Assembly (NCBI GenBank): GCA_963828755.1
Contig: CAWHFY010000010.1
Location: 142,104-206,103, forward strand
DNA: 64,000 nucleotides
Direction of reading: 5' to 3'
Source: WHSW01 sp963828755
GTDB lineage: Bacteria > Actinomycetota > Thermoleophilia > Solirubrobacterales > 70-9
Position numbers and translations under genes: made by a program. Below the pieces are notes generated by a model that saw nothing but the letters and a program-made list of their open reading frames with translations, was not told the origin of the DNA and did no database searches. Shown piece after piece: positions 1 through 8,201 of the stretch; the stretch's first letter is position 1; each line of letters begins with the position of its first letter.

Positions 1-942
1 CCCCGGCCCCGGCGGGCGGCTCGGCCGGGCGGACGAGCCCGCGCGCCGCGCGCGCCCGGCGCCGGACGATCTCGGCGTCGATCGCCGCCGTCGGCCCGCC
101 TGAGATGCGGTGCGGAGCGCCGGTCGCGTAGTAGGCGGCGATCGCCGGCAGCACGAGCGGGTCGGCGTCGGTGGTCAGGCGAGCGAGCAGGTCCCAGTCG
201 CCCATCAGCGTCAGCTGCGGATCGAACCGCGCCTCGGCGAGGCCGGCGCGATGGGCGATCGCCGAGGTGTCGGCCGGGTTCGCTGCGGCGATCGCCTCGC
301 GGCCGTAGGGGTTGAGGTAGATGCTCGGGAGCGTCCCACCGACGGGGCTCGCGGGGCGGGCGACGTCGTCGATCACCGAGCGCTCCGTAGAGGACGTCGG
401 TCGCCGGGCGCTGCTCGAATGCCCAGACGACGCTCTTCAGCCAGCCGGGATGCATCCGGTTGTCGTCATCGAGGTAGGCGATCAGCTCACCGCGCACGTC
501 GGCGAGCGCCGCGTTGCGCGCGGCGCCCGGGCCGCCACCGTCGCGGTTGGCGACCGACACCGACCGCACCCGCTCGTCTCCGATCGAGGCGAGCAGGGCC
601 GCGGTCTCGTCGGCGCTCGCGTCGTCGGCGACCACGAGCTCGAACCGCCCGATAAGTCTGGGCGCGCACCGACTCGATCGCCCCGCCCAGCTGCGCGGCC
701 CGGTTGCGGGTTGCGAGCACGACGCTGATCAGCGGGGAGGTGCTCAGGGCTCGCCTGCTCGATCCACGCCATCGTCGGCGCGATCGAGTCGAGCGGCCTC
801 GCGCCAGGCGGCCGAGCGACGCGAGCGCGGCGCGCGTTGGCCGAGCGCTCGACGGCTCGATCGGTCGAGCCGGCCGTCGCCCGCCGCCGCATCCAGCGCG
901 CGATCGACGCCATGCGTGCGCCGAACTCGGTGCAGGCCGCAT
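1..942 (-). pseudogene. Family 2 glycosyltransferase, 3' end beyond window, frameshifted
   Basis: The minus strand encodes a GT-A glycosyltransferase in several frames. After an Arg-rich N-terminus, a frame near 735-650 gives LISVVLATRNRAAQLGGAIE, the usual GT2 opening. A second frame (about 650-400) gives VVADDASADETAALLASIG, and then an acceptor region with YLDDDNRMHPGWL. A third frame continues to the window edge with TSAIAHRAG and LMGDWDLLARL. The probable start is the ATG at 912 (MASIARW); an upstream in-frame option exists at 942. At least two single-base shifts break the frame. It lies divergent from cysM and probably belongs to the glycan locus to its right. Substrate unknown. I cannot tell sequencing error from true decay, but the conserved protein in each frame favours error. 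Confidence 0.7.
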
Positions 943-998
943 GCGCAGGCACGCTACCGGCGCTCGCAGCGAGCTGGGGGCGCGCTGTGCGACCTCAC

Positions 999-1004
999 TA
1001 CACT
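999..1004 (+). promoter_or_regulatory. -10 element TACACT of a leaderless cysM transcript
   Basis: TACACT fits TANNNT and lies exactly 7 nt before GTG 1012. There is no Shine-Dalgarno sequence. The spacing matches many other genes in the window and selects GTG 1012 over ATG 1015. Confidence 0.5.
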
Positions 1005-1011
1005 TCCTGAA

Positions 1012-1979
1012 GTGATGCTCGAGTCGTCACTGAACCGGCCGTGCGGAGGGCGCTACGGCAACGTGATCGAGGCGGTCGGCAACACGCCCTTGGTCGAGTT
1101 GCCGCGCCTCTCGCCGAAGCCTGGCGTGCGGATCTTCGCGAAGCTCGAGGGCCGCAACCCGACCGGCTCGGTCAAGGACCGGGTCGCGAAGGCGATGATC
1201 GAGGCCGCCGAGGCGGAGGGCGCGATCGCCCCCGGCCAGACGGTGCTCGAGCCGACCTCCGGCAACACCGGGATCGCGCTGGCGATGATCTGCCAGCGCA
1301 AGGGCTATCCGTTCACGGCGGTGATGCCCGACAACGTCACCGAGGAGCGCTCGCAGCTGCTGCGCATGTTCGGCGCCGAGATCATCTACTCCGAGGGCGC
1401 CAAGGGCTCCAACGGCTCGGTCGAGCTGGCGCTGGAGATGGTCGGCGCCGACGCGTCGTATTACATGCCCTACCAGTACGGCAACGAGGCCAATCCGGGC
1501 GCTCACTACAACGGCACCGCGGTCGAGATCCTCGACGAGCTCGACGACGTTGCCGCCTTCGTCGCGGGACTCGGCACCGGCGGCACGCTGATGGGCAACG
1601 GGCGCCGGCTCAAGGAGGCCGATCCCGAGACGAAGATCGTCGCCGCCGAGCCCATGCAGGGCGAGCTCGTCCGGGCCTGCGCTCGCTCGACGACGGCTTC
1701 ATCCCGCCGATCATCGACCTCTCGGTGCTCGACCGAAAGATCATGGTCTCGAACCGGGACGCGATCGTCTGGACCCAGAAGCTGCTGCACGAGGAGGGCC
1801 TGTTCGCCGGCGTCTCGGCGGGCGCGGTGGCCGCGATCTGCGTGCGGATCGCGGCCGAGCTCGACGGCGGCAACGTGGTGTTCCTCGTCCCCGACGACGG
1901 CTGGAAGTACCTCTCCTCGGGGGTCTACACGACCCCGATCGAGGAGCTCGAAGGGATCGACGAGACGATCTGGTGGTAG
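1012..1979 (+). CDS. cysM: Cysteine synthase, CysM type (one frameshift)
   Basis: PLP-dependent synthase of the fold-type II family, about 322 aa once repaired. It has the substrate loop NPTGSVKDR with the PLP lysine, the PTSGNTG loop, and GLGTGGTLMG for phosphate binding. The sequence follows mycobacterial CysM more closely than CysK (NPTGS, LYQYGNPAN-like YQYGNEANPG, C-terminal DDGWKYLS), and that enzyme uses O-phosphoserine and the sulfur carrier CysO. One base is missing near 1675: restoring a G in the run after GAGCTCGTCC gives VRGLRSLDDGFIPP and joins both halves. Start GTG 1012, 7 nt after TACACT. It stands just left of the glycan genes; the Mec-like peptidase expected to work with it is at 20986. 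Confidence 0.9.
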
Positions 1980-2048
1980 CCGCGCCGGGGCCCGCGGGGC
2001 CCGGCAGGTGAGCCGACCGAGGCGTTCCGCGCACCGGAGCGTTCGCTC

Positions 2049-2054
2049 TAACAT
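2049..2054 (+). promoter_or_regulatory. -10 element TAACAT deciding the start at 2062
   Basis: TAACAT is 7 nt before ATG 2062. It overlaps an earlier in-frame ATG (2053), so a transcript from this element cannot use 2053. It probably drives the glycosyltransferase operon 2062-6033. Confidence 0.45.
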
Positions 2055-2061
2055 GCGGCCG

Positions 2062-2262
2062 ATGCCGCCAAGCGAGCTCGAAGCCCAGCGCGAACAGTTT
2101 CACCGTGAGCTGATGCGCAAATCGATGCGGATCGCCGAGCTCGAGCTTCTGCTCGAGCTCACCGAGAACCGCTACCGGCGCTCGCTGAGCTGGAAGCTGA
2201 CCCGGCCCCTGCGCCTCGCGCAGCGGCTGCGGGTGCGCGCCCGGTCCCCGAAGCCCGGCTGA
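2062..2262 (+). CDS. Short coiled-coil protein heading the glycosyltransferase operon
   Basis: 66 aa (69 if ATG 2053 is used). The first part is charged and heptad-like (ELEAQREQFHRELMRKSMRI, ELELLLELTENRY), followed by a basic patch SLSWKLTRPLRLAQRLR. The S-x-x-x-LTRPLR pattern is common at the N-terminal edge of bacterial GT2 proteins of polysaccharide clusters. This could therefore be a detached N-terminal module of the next glycosyltransferase, whose ATG overlaps its TGA (ATGA at 2262). Function is unassigned; an amphipathic membrane or partner contact is inferred. No Shine-Dalgarno; leaderless initiation is likely. Confidence 0.6.
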   Translation: MPPSELEAQREQFHRELMRKSMRIAELELLLELTENRYRRSLSWKLTRPLRLAQRLRVRARSPKPG

Positions 2263-3932
2263 TGAGGTCGAGGATCCGCAGGTCGGCGCTGACCCCGCGG
2301 GGTCGCGCCCGAAGGCGCGAGATCGCCGAGCAGCTGCACGCGCTGGCGGCGCGTCCGCTGATCTCGGTCGTGATGCCGACCTATGAGACCGACCCCCGGT
2401 ATCTGCGCGACGCGATCGACTCGGTGCGCAACCAGCGGTACCCGGACTGGGAGCTGTGCGTGGCCGACGACGGGTCGCGCTCGAGCGCGGTCCGCGCAGA
2501 GCTCGAGCGCGCCCGCGCGCAGGACGCGCGGGTCAAGCCCGCCTATCTGGAGCGCAACGTCGGCATCGCCGCCGCCACCAACGCGGCGCTGGAGCTCGCC
2601 AGCGGCGAGTACGTAGCCTTCCTCGACCACGACGACGTGCTCTCCTCGGACGCGCTGCTGCGGGTCGTCGAGGTCCTCGGGGAGGACCCCGAGCTCGACG
2701 TCGTCTACTCGGACTCGGACAAGCTGACCGCCCACGGCGTGCGCGCCGACCCGTTCTTCAAGCCGGACTGGTCGCCGGTCTACGCGCTCGGCGCGATGTA
2801 CATCGGCCACCTGCTGGTCGTCCGCCGCTCGCTCGCCGAGCGCGTGGGCGGCTTCGATTCCGCCTACGACAAGATCCAGGACTTCGAGTTCATGCTGCGC
2901 GTGTCGGAGGACACCGAGCGGATCCGCCACCTGCCCCGAATCCTCTATCACTGGCGCGCGATCCCGGGAAGCATCGCGGCCGGTACCGACCAGAAGGACG
3001 GGGTCCCGGAGCTGCAGGCGCGAGCGGTCACCGCCCACCTCGACCGGATCGGCGCCCCCGCGCGCGCGGTCGCGCACCCGCGGATCGCCCACCGGGCCCA
3101 GCTCGCCCCGGATCCGCGTCGCACCCCGCCGCCGGAGGAGCTCGCCGCGCAGGTCACGGTGATCGTCGCCTGGAGCGGCGGCGACGGGCTCGGCCGCCTG
3201 CTCGCCTCGCTGCACGAGGTCGGCGAGCGCCCCCCGGCGGAGGTGATCGTCGTCGGCGCTGACGCCGCTGAGATCGAGCGCGCCGCGGGCGGCCACCCGG
3301 TGCGCGCGCTCGTCGACGACGGCGCCCTGCTGAACCACGCCCGGGCGCTGAACCGCGCCGCCGAGGCGGCGAGCACGCCGTGGCTGCTGCTCTCGAGCGA
3401 CGCCGCCGAGGTGGTCGAGCCGGACTGGCTCACCCAGCTGTGGCTGCACGCTTCGCTGCCCGGCGTCGTCGCCGCTGGGCCGTTGATCTCGCGCCCCGAC
3501 GGGCGTGCGGAGGCGGCCGGGTTCGCGATCGGTCTCGACCACCCAGTCGAGCCGATGCTCGCCGGGCTCGGCGTCGACGAGGACGGCTACTACGGCTCGC
3601 TGGTCTGCTCGCGCGACGTCTCCGCGGTCAGCGACGAGTTCATGCTGATCCGCCGCGCCGCGTTCGAGTCCGCTGGCGGCTTCGAGGAGAACTTCCTGAC
3701 CGGCTACGCGGACTTCGACCTCTGCCAGCGGCTGCGCGCCGAGGGCGGGGGGGTGGTCTACGCGGCGCGCCCGCGGATCGTCGTGCACGAGACCCCCGCG
3801 GCCCGGCGGGAGGCGCTCGACATCGTCGACCGGGCCCTGTTCGTCGATCGCTGGTACGACCGGATCGCCGACGGCGACCCGTTCTTCAACCCCAACTTCG
3901 CCCGCGCCGAGGCGAGCTTCACCCCCGGATGA
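2262..3932 (+). CDS. Tandem family 2 glycosyltransferase
   Basis: 556 aa with two GT-A domains. Domain 1 (residues about 28-250) has LISVVMPTYE, VADDGSRSS, a DHDD metal-binding motif (FLDHDDVLS) and the acceptor-side KIQDFEFMLR. Domain 2 (about 285-540) is more divergent: TVIVAWSGG, then GFEENFLTGYADFDLCQRLR as its catalytic-base region. Such fused GT2 enzymes commonly add two sugars in turn during polysaccharide or rhamnan-type synthesis. Domain 2 lacks an obvious DxD, so it may be weakly active or structural. Cytoplasmic, no membrane segment. The start overlaps the upstream stop and the stop overlaps the next start (ATGA at 3929), so translation is coupled across three genes. Confidence 0.88.
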   Translation: MRSRIRRSALTPRGRARRREIAEQLHALAARPLISVVMPTYETDPRYLRDAIDSVRNQRYPDWELCVADDGSRSSAVRAELERARAQDARVKPAYLERNVGIAAATNAALELASGEYVAFLDHDDVLSSDALLRVVEVLGEDPELDVVYSDSDKLTAHGVRADPFFKPDWSPVYALGAMYIGHLLVVRRSLAERVGGFDSAYDKIQDFEFMLRVSEDTERIRHLPRILYHWRAIPGSIAAGTDQKDGVPELQARAVTAHLDRIGAPARAVAHPRIAHRAQLAPDPRRTPPPEELAAQVTVIVAWSGGDGLGRLLASLHEVGERPPAEVIVVGADAAEIERAAGGHPVRALVDDGALLNHARALNRAAEAASTPWLLLSSDAAEVVEPDWLTQLWLHASLPGVVAAGPLISRPDGRAEAAGFAIGLDHPVEPMLAGLGVDEDGYYGSLVCSRDVSAVSDEFMLIRRAAFESAGGFEENFLTGYADFDLCQRLRAEGGGVVYAARPRIVVHETPAARREALDIVDRALFVDRWYDRIADGDPFFNPNFARAEASFTPG

Positions 3933-5158
3933 GCGCGCCCTCGACAGCGCCGGATCCGATGCGGCTCGTGATCGTCTACTTCGGCCCGTTTCACGTCAAC
4001 AGCGCGATCCAGGCCTTTCACTTCGCGCGCGACCTGACCGACGTCGGTTGGACGGTCACGTTCGCGGCGGTGGGCGACCCGGCGCGGATCCGCGAGGTGG
4101 GCGAGCCGAACTTCGAGTGCGTCACGCACCGCGACCTCGCCGATGTGCTCGAGCGCTGCCGGCGCGCCGACGAGCCGACGATCGTTCTCGCCTGGACGCC
4201 GCGCGAGATCGTCCGCCACGCGACCGAGGACTTCTGTCGCCGCCTCGGCGCCCCATACGTGATCCACCTCGAGGACAACGAGTGGTACCTGTACGGCGAA
4301 GCGGTCCGGAGGCCGATCGAGCAGGCGCGCCGCCTCACCCTCGCCGAGCAGGATCGGATCACCCCGCCGACCCTGATCCACCCGACCCACTCCGAGACGT
4401 TCATGGCCGGCGCCGCCGGGATCACCGTGATCACCGAGGAGCTCAACGAGTTCAACCACGCCGGACGCCCGCATCACATCGCCCGGCCGGGAATCGACTC
4501 GGAGCGCTTCCGTCCGGACCTCGACCCGCCGCTCGGGCGGCGAACGCTCGGGATCGACCCCGACGAGTTCGTGCTCGTCTACCACGGCACCGTCCACTAC
4601 GCCAACCAGCACGAGATGCTGAGCCTCTACCTCGCTGTGAAGTTGCTGCAGCGGCGCGGCCGCAAGGTGCGCCTGGTGCGCCTGGGCGAGACCGACCTGG
4701 GCGGCGTCGACCCGCGCTCGTTCGGGGCTCTGCGAGACGGCGTGATCGAGTTGGGCGCGGTCGGCTGGCTCGAGATTCCGGGATTCCTTGCGCTCGCCGA
4801 CGCGTTCGTGCAACCCGGCGGCCCCGACGACTTCAACCGCTACCGGCTGCCCTCGAAGCTGCCCGAGTTCCTCGCCATGGGCCGCCCAGTCGTGCTGCCG
4901 AACTGCAACATCGGCCACGACCTCGAGCACGGCCAGGACGCGCTGCTGCTCGAGCGTGGCGACGCGCTCGAGATCGCCGAGCGCCTCGAGCAACTGATCG
5001 CCGACCGCGAGTTGCGCGAGCGCCTCTCCGCCGGGGCGCGGCGGTTCGCGCTCGAGCACCTGAACTGGAAGGATAATTCGATCGCCCTCGGCCGCTTTCT
5101 CAATCGCATCGAAAACGAGCGCTCCCCGGAGCGCGAGCCCGCGCCGCTGGCGGCGTAG
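3929..5158 (+). CDS. Glycosyltransferase, GT4/GT1-like (GT-B fold)
   Basis: 409 aa. The N-terminus LVIVYFGPFHVNSAIQAFHF resembles a GT-B donor-lobe opening. HIARPGIDSERFRPD is the typical GT4 interdomain linker. The C-terminal lobe has LVYHGTVHYANQHEM, and LPSKLPEFLAMGRPVVLPN replaces the usual EGFGLPxLEAMAxGxPVV segment, giving K-x-x-E-F rather than E-x7-E. An acidic residue is retained there, so activity is plausible. The inserted stretch HLEDNEWYLYGEAVRRPIE may define the acceptor. It overlaps the GT2 gene by 4 nt and precedes a methyltransferase by 2 nt. Sugar specificity unknown. Confidence 0.85.
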   Translation: MSAPSTAPDPMRLVIVYFGPFHVNSAIQAFHFARDLTDVGWTVTFAAVGDPARIREVGEPNFECVTHRDLADVLERCRRADEPTIVLAWTPREIVRHATEDFCRRLGAPYVIHLEDNEWYLYGEAVRRPIEQARRLTLAEQDRITPPTLIHPTHSETFMAGAAGITVITEELNEFNHAGRPHHIARPGIDSERFRPDLDPPLGRRTLGIDPDEFVLVYHGTVHYANQHEMLSLYLAVKLLQRRGRKVRLVRLGETDLGGVDPRSFGALRDGVIELGAVGWLEIPGFLALADAFVQPGGPDDFNRYRLPSKLPEFLAMGRPVVLPNCNIGHDLEHGQDALLLERGDALEIAERLEQLIADRELRERLSAGARRFALEHLNWKDNSIALGRFLNRIENERSPEREPAPLAA

Positions 5159-5160
5159 CC

Positions 5161-6033
5161 GTGGCATCGCGAGCGCTCGAGACCGCCCGCCGGGCGAAGG
5201 CGGCAGCCCGGCGGCGGCTGAAGGCCCGGCTGGCGCCCGAGGACGGGATCGGAGCGGGCAGCAACGCGTCCGCCGCGGCCATCGCCGACGCCGACCTGTG
5301 GCCGATCCGCGACCTCTATCAGGGCAAGTTCGCGCTCGAGGCGATCGGCTACGGCACCGTGCGCGACTACGCCGACTCGACCGAGAACCTGCCCGGCCTC
5401 GCGGCCGCCAGCGCGGACATGAAGAACCTGCAGCGCTGCTGGACGCTGAAGGCGATCCTCGGCAACGTCCCCGTCGGCGGTCGCCTGCTCGAGATCGGCG
5501 CCGGTGAGCCGCTGGTCGCGGGGATCCTCTCGCGGCTCGGCTACGACGTGACGGTCGTCGACCCGTACGACGGCAGCGGCAACGGGCCGCGCGAGTACTC
5601 GCTGTTCACCGCCACCTACCCGGATCTCGACTTCATCCGCGACCAGTTCCCGCCCGGGCGGGAGCTCGACGGCGCCTACGACTGCGTCTACTCGATCTCG
5701 GTGCTCGAGCACGTCCCGCTCGACGCGATCGACGGGGTCCTGGAGGCGGCATCGGCGGCGCTCGCGGAGCGCGGCGGGTCGCAGATCCACGCGGTCGATC
5801 ACGTGCTCGCCGGGTGGAGCTCCGACTCGCACCGCGAGGGCCTCGAGCGGATCGCCGCCGGGCTTGGGATCGGGCCCGAGGCGCTCGCGGCAACGATCAC
5901 CGCGATGGAGACCGATCCGGAGACCTACTTCGTCTCCGCCGAGGCGCACAACCAGTGGCGCGGTTCGGTCCCGTACGACTCGTATCCGATGCGCAGGATC
6001 GGCTCGGTCGAGCTGTCCGCGCGCGGCGCTTAG
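5161..6033 (+). CDS. SAM-dependent class I methyltransferase
   Basis: 290 aa, starting at GTG 5161 two bases after the previous stop. Motif I is LLEIGAGEPLVAGIL (residues about 110-124); VTVVDPYDG ends strand beta 2 with the ribose-binding acid; YDCVYSISVLEHVPLDAI is the beta 4 signature of polysaccharide-linked methyltransferases. The N-terminal 40 residues are basic, Ala/Arg-rich and helical. In an ABC-exporter glycan locus a methyltransferase may cap the non-reducing end recognised by the Wzt C-terminal domain; that role is inferred from context. Its stop (6031-6033) overlaps the stop of the convergent wzm gene (6030-6032), leaving no room for a terminator. Confidence 0.82.
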   Translation: MASRALETARRAKAAARRRLKARLAPEDGIGAGSNASAAAIADADLWPIRDLYQGKFALEAIGYGTVRDYADSTENLPGLAAASADMKNLQRCWTLKAILGNVPVGGRLLEIGAGEPLVAGILSRLGYDVTVVDPYDGSGNGPREYSLFTATYPDLDFIRDQFPPGRELDGAYDCVYSISVLEHVPLDAIDGVLEAASAALAERGGSQIHAVDHVLAGWSSDSHREGLERIAAGLGIGPEALAATITAMETDPETYFVSAEAHNQWRGSVPYDSYPMRRIGSVELSARGA

Positions 6034-6878
6034 AGCGCTTCGGCGATCTTCGGCGCCTGGCGGGTGAACACGCGCCAGGCGACCACGCAGACGACCACGA
6101 AGATCGTGATCGCGGGGATCAGCCGCCACACGCTGCCGGCAGCCTCCGCCGCGGTCGGGGCGCTCGGGTCGATGATCCACACCCGGGCCTGCTCGAAGAT
6201 CACCGCGAGCGGGTTGACCATCATCGGCGCCCGCAGACCGTCCGGGGCCACCTCGATCGGGTAGAGCAGCGGGGTGGCGTAGAAGAGCACGGTCGCCGAG
6301 ACCGTCCAGATGATCAGCATGTCGCGGAAGCGCACGTAGAGCGCCGAGAGCAGCATCGAGACCGCGGTCGTCAGCATCGTCAGCGGCAACAGGATCAGGG
6401 GCATCAGCAGCCAGGTCCACATCGGGTCGACGCCGTAGGCCAGGATGAAGATGAACACGGCGACCATGTTGAGGCCGAGGTTCATGAGCCCCGTGAGGAC
6501 GATCGAGAGCGGGATTACGAGGCGCGGGAACTGCGTCTTGCGGACGATCCCCTCCTGGGCCACGACGGAGGTCACCGCGGTCGTCGTCGACTCCTGGAAG
6601 AAGCCGAACAGGACGATGTTGAACAGAAGCAGGACCGGATAGTTGGGGACGTCGGAGCCGAGCCGGAAGATCTGTGTGAACACGAACAGCAGGACGGCGA
6701 ACAGCATCAGCGGCCGCAGCAGCGACCAGAAGTAGCCGAGCACGGTGCCGAAATACGCGCGGCGGAACTCGGTCACCGCCATCAGCCAGAGCAGCTCGCC
6801 GAAGCGGCGGCTGCCGCCGCCGAGCGCCGACGGTCCGCGTACCGGGCGCAGCTCGAGCGAGTCCGGCGAGGCGCTCAT
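6030..6878 (-). CDS. ABC-2 type polysaccharide exporter permease (Wzm/TagG-like)
   Basis: 282 aa with about six membrane helices in an ABC2_membrane arrangement. The segment FRRAYFGTVLGYFWSLLRPL is the characteristic N-terminal amphipathic/coupling region; IVRKTQFPRLVIPLS precedes TM3; RFRDMLIIW, ATPLLYP and MVNPLAVIFEQAR are the conserved ABC-2 patches near the C-terminus. The ATG at 6878 overlaps the TGA of the ATPase gene (6875-6877), so the pair is translationally coupled. It would carry an undecaprenyl-linked glycan, or a teichoic-acid-like polymer, across the membrane. An in-frame extension to 7025 lies inside the ATPase gene and is not real. Confidence 0.92.
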   Translation of the reverse strand: MSASPDSLELRPVRGPSALGGGSRRFGELLWLMAVTEFRRAYFGTVLGYFWSLLRPLMLFAVLLFVFTQIFRLGSDVPNYPVLLLFNIVLFGFFQESTTTAVTSVVAQEGIVRKTQFPRLVIPLSIVLTGLMNLGLNMVAVFIFILAYGVDPMWTWLLMPLILLPLTMLTTAVSMLLSALYVRFRDMLIIWTVSATVLFYATPLLYPIEVAPDGLRAPMMVNPLAVIFEQARVWIIDPSAPTAAEAAGSVWRLIPAITIFVVVCVVAWRVFTRQAPKIAEAL

Positions 6879-8152
6879 TGCGGCTCCCATCCGGCGCTCA
6901 GCTCGGCCTCGTCCACGATGTCGACGAGGCCGACCGTGGTCCCGGTGCCGAAGACGACGAAGTCGAGGATCCGCGGCGAGGCGATCAGCGGCTCGGCGAA
7001 CGAGTGATTGCGATGCACCCAACACTGGATCGCATAGCGGCCCGGGGCGAAGCGGTTGGCGAGCTTGGCGCGCACGCGGACGTCGCCGCCGGGCGGGATC
7101 GAGTCCCCGAGCTCGTGCTCAGGCGAGAGGCCGAGCCCGAAGCCGCCGATCTCGATCCCGTCGGCGTTCGTGATCACGAAGCCGAAGCTCGGCCCCTCGA
7201 TCACGGTCGGCGCCTCGAACACGGCGTGAAACTCGAGCTCCTGGCCGCGCTCGACGTTCGTGGTCCGCTGGCCATCGGCGGTGATCCAGGCATCGATCAG
7301 CAGGATCTCGGCGCCATCGGGAGCGACCGGATGCGTGTCCACGCCGCCGCTCGGCTTCGCGAAGTTGAGCCGCAGGTAGCGGCTCGCGACCTCGTCGGGC
7401 GCGCCCATCGCGATGATGTCGCCGTGGTCGAGCAGCATCGCGCGGTGGCAGTACTCCTCGACCGCCCCCATGTCGTGGGTGACCAAGACCACGGTGCGAT
7501 CGGAGCCGCGGATCTCGTGAAAGACGTCCTTGCACTTCTGCTGAAAGGCGGCGTCGCCGACCGCCAGCACCTCGTCGATCAAGAGGATGTCGGCGTCGGA
7601 CTGGATCATGATCGCGAAGGCGAGGCGGACCAGCATCCCCGAGGAGTAGTTCTTGAGCTTCAGGTCGGCGAACTCCTCGAGCTCTGCGAACTCGATCACC
7701 GCCTCGAGGCGGCCCTCGGCGTCGTCGCGGCTGAGGCCCATCAGGACCCCGTTGAGGATCACGTTCTCGCGCGCGGTCAGCTCGGGGTTGAAGCCGACCC
7801 CGAGCTCGATGAACGGGGCGACGCGCCCGGCCATGCGGATCGTCCCCGCCTCGGCGCGGTAGATCGAGGCGAGGATCTTCAGCAGGGTCGACTTGCCGGT
7901 CCCGTTGCGCCCGACGATCCCGAAGAACTCGCCGCGGTGGACCTCGAAGGAGACGTCGCGAAGCGCCTCGAGGCGGCGCACCTGGCCGGCGGCAAGCGGG
8001 TGCAGGACGCGCTCTTTGATCGAGTCGACGCGCTGCAGCGGGATCTCGAAGCTCTTGACGAGGTTGCGGACCTCGATCGCCAGCGGCCGATCCTCGACCG
8101 TCGGGTCGGGCCGCTCATGCTGCGGCGAGACGATCTCCTCGAGCGGGGTCAT
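6875..8152 (-). CDS. Polysaccharide ABC exporter ATPase with Wzt-type C-terminal domain
   Basis: 425 aa. The nucleotide-binding domain (residues about 20-260) has Walker A GRNGTGKST, the signature KNYSSGMLVRLAFA, Walker B ILLIDEVLAVGD and switch histidine VTHD. A beta-rich domain follows (about 280-425: ITADGQRTTNVERGQELEFH, FGFVITNADGIEIGG), matching the Wzt C-terminal fold that binds the modified non-reducing end of O-antigen in Gram-negatives. Its presence suggests the polymer is finished in the cytoplasm and recognised by a terminal mark, perhaps methyl groups added by the local methyltransferases. ATG 8152 is preferred over GTG 8176 because TAACTT lies 10 nt before it. Confidence 0.92.
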   Translation of the reverse strand: MTPLEEIVSPQHERPDPTVEDRPLAIEVRNLVKSFEIPLQRVDSIKERVLHPLAAGQVRRLEALRDVSFEVHRGEFFGIVGRNGTGKSTLLKILASIYRAEAGTIRMAGRVAPFIELGVGFNPELTARENVILNGVLMGLSRDDAEGRLEAVIEFAELEEFADLKLKNYSSGMLVRLAFAIMIQSDADILLIDEVLAVGDAAFQQKCKDVFHEIRGSDRTVVLVTHDMGAVEEYCHRAMLLDHGDIIAMGAPDEVASRYLRLNFAKPSGGVDTHPVAPDGAEILLIDAWITADGQRTTNVERGQELEFHAVFEAPTVIEGPSFGFVITNADGIEIGGFGLGLSPEHELGDSIPPGGDVRVRAKLANRFAPGRYAIQCWVHRNHSFAEPLIASPRILDFVVFGTGTTVGLVDIVDEAELSAGWEPQ

Positions 8153-8162
8153 CGACGCTGAC

Positions 8163-8168
8163 AAGTTA
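8163..8168 (-). promoter_or_regulatory. -10 element TAACTT for the wzt-wzm pair
   Basis: On the minus strand TAACTT ends 10 nt before ATG 8152. It lies inside the longer GTG 8176 form, so that longer start would not be present on this transcript. Confidence 0.45.
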
Positions 8169-8201
8169 GAGCGCACCGGGGGTCACGCCCGGGAGCGGCG
8201 G

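Noticed and set aside
2172..3788. 538-codon open frame on the minus strand
   Set aside because: Antisense of the GT2 gene 2262-3932, which has all GT2 motifs; the minus frame has none.
6878..7025. Longer N-terminus for the Wzm-like permease
   Set aside because: The extension lies wholly inside the ATPase gene, and the ATGA overlap at 6875-6878 is the natural junction.
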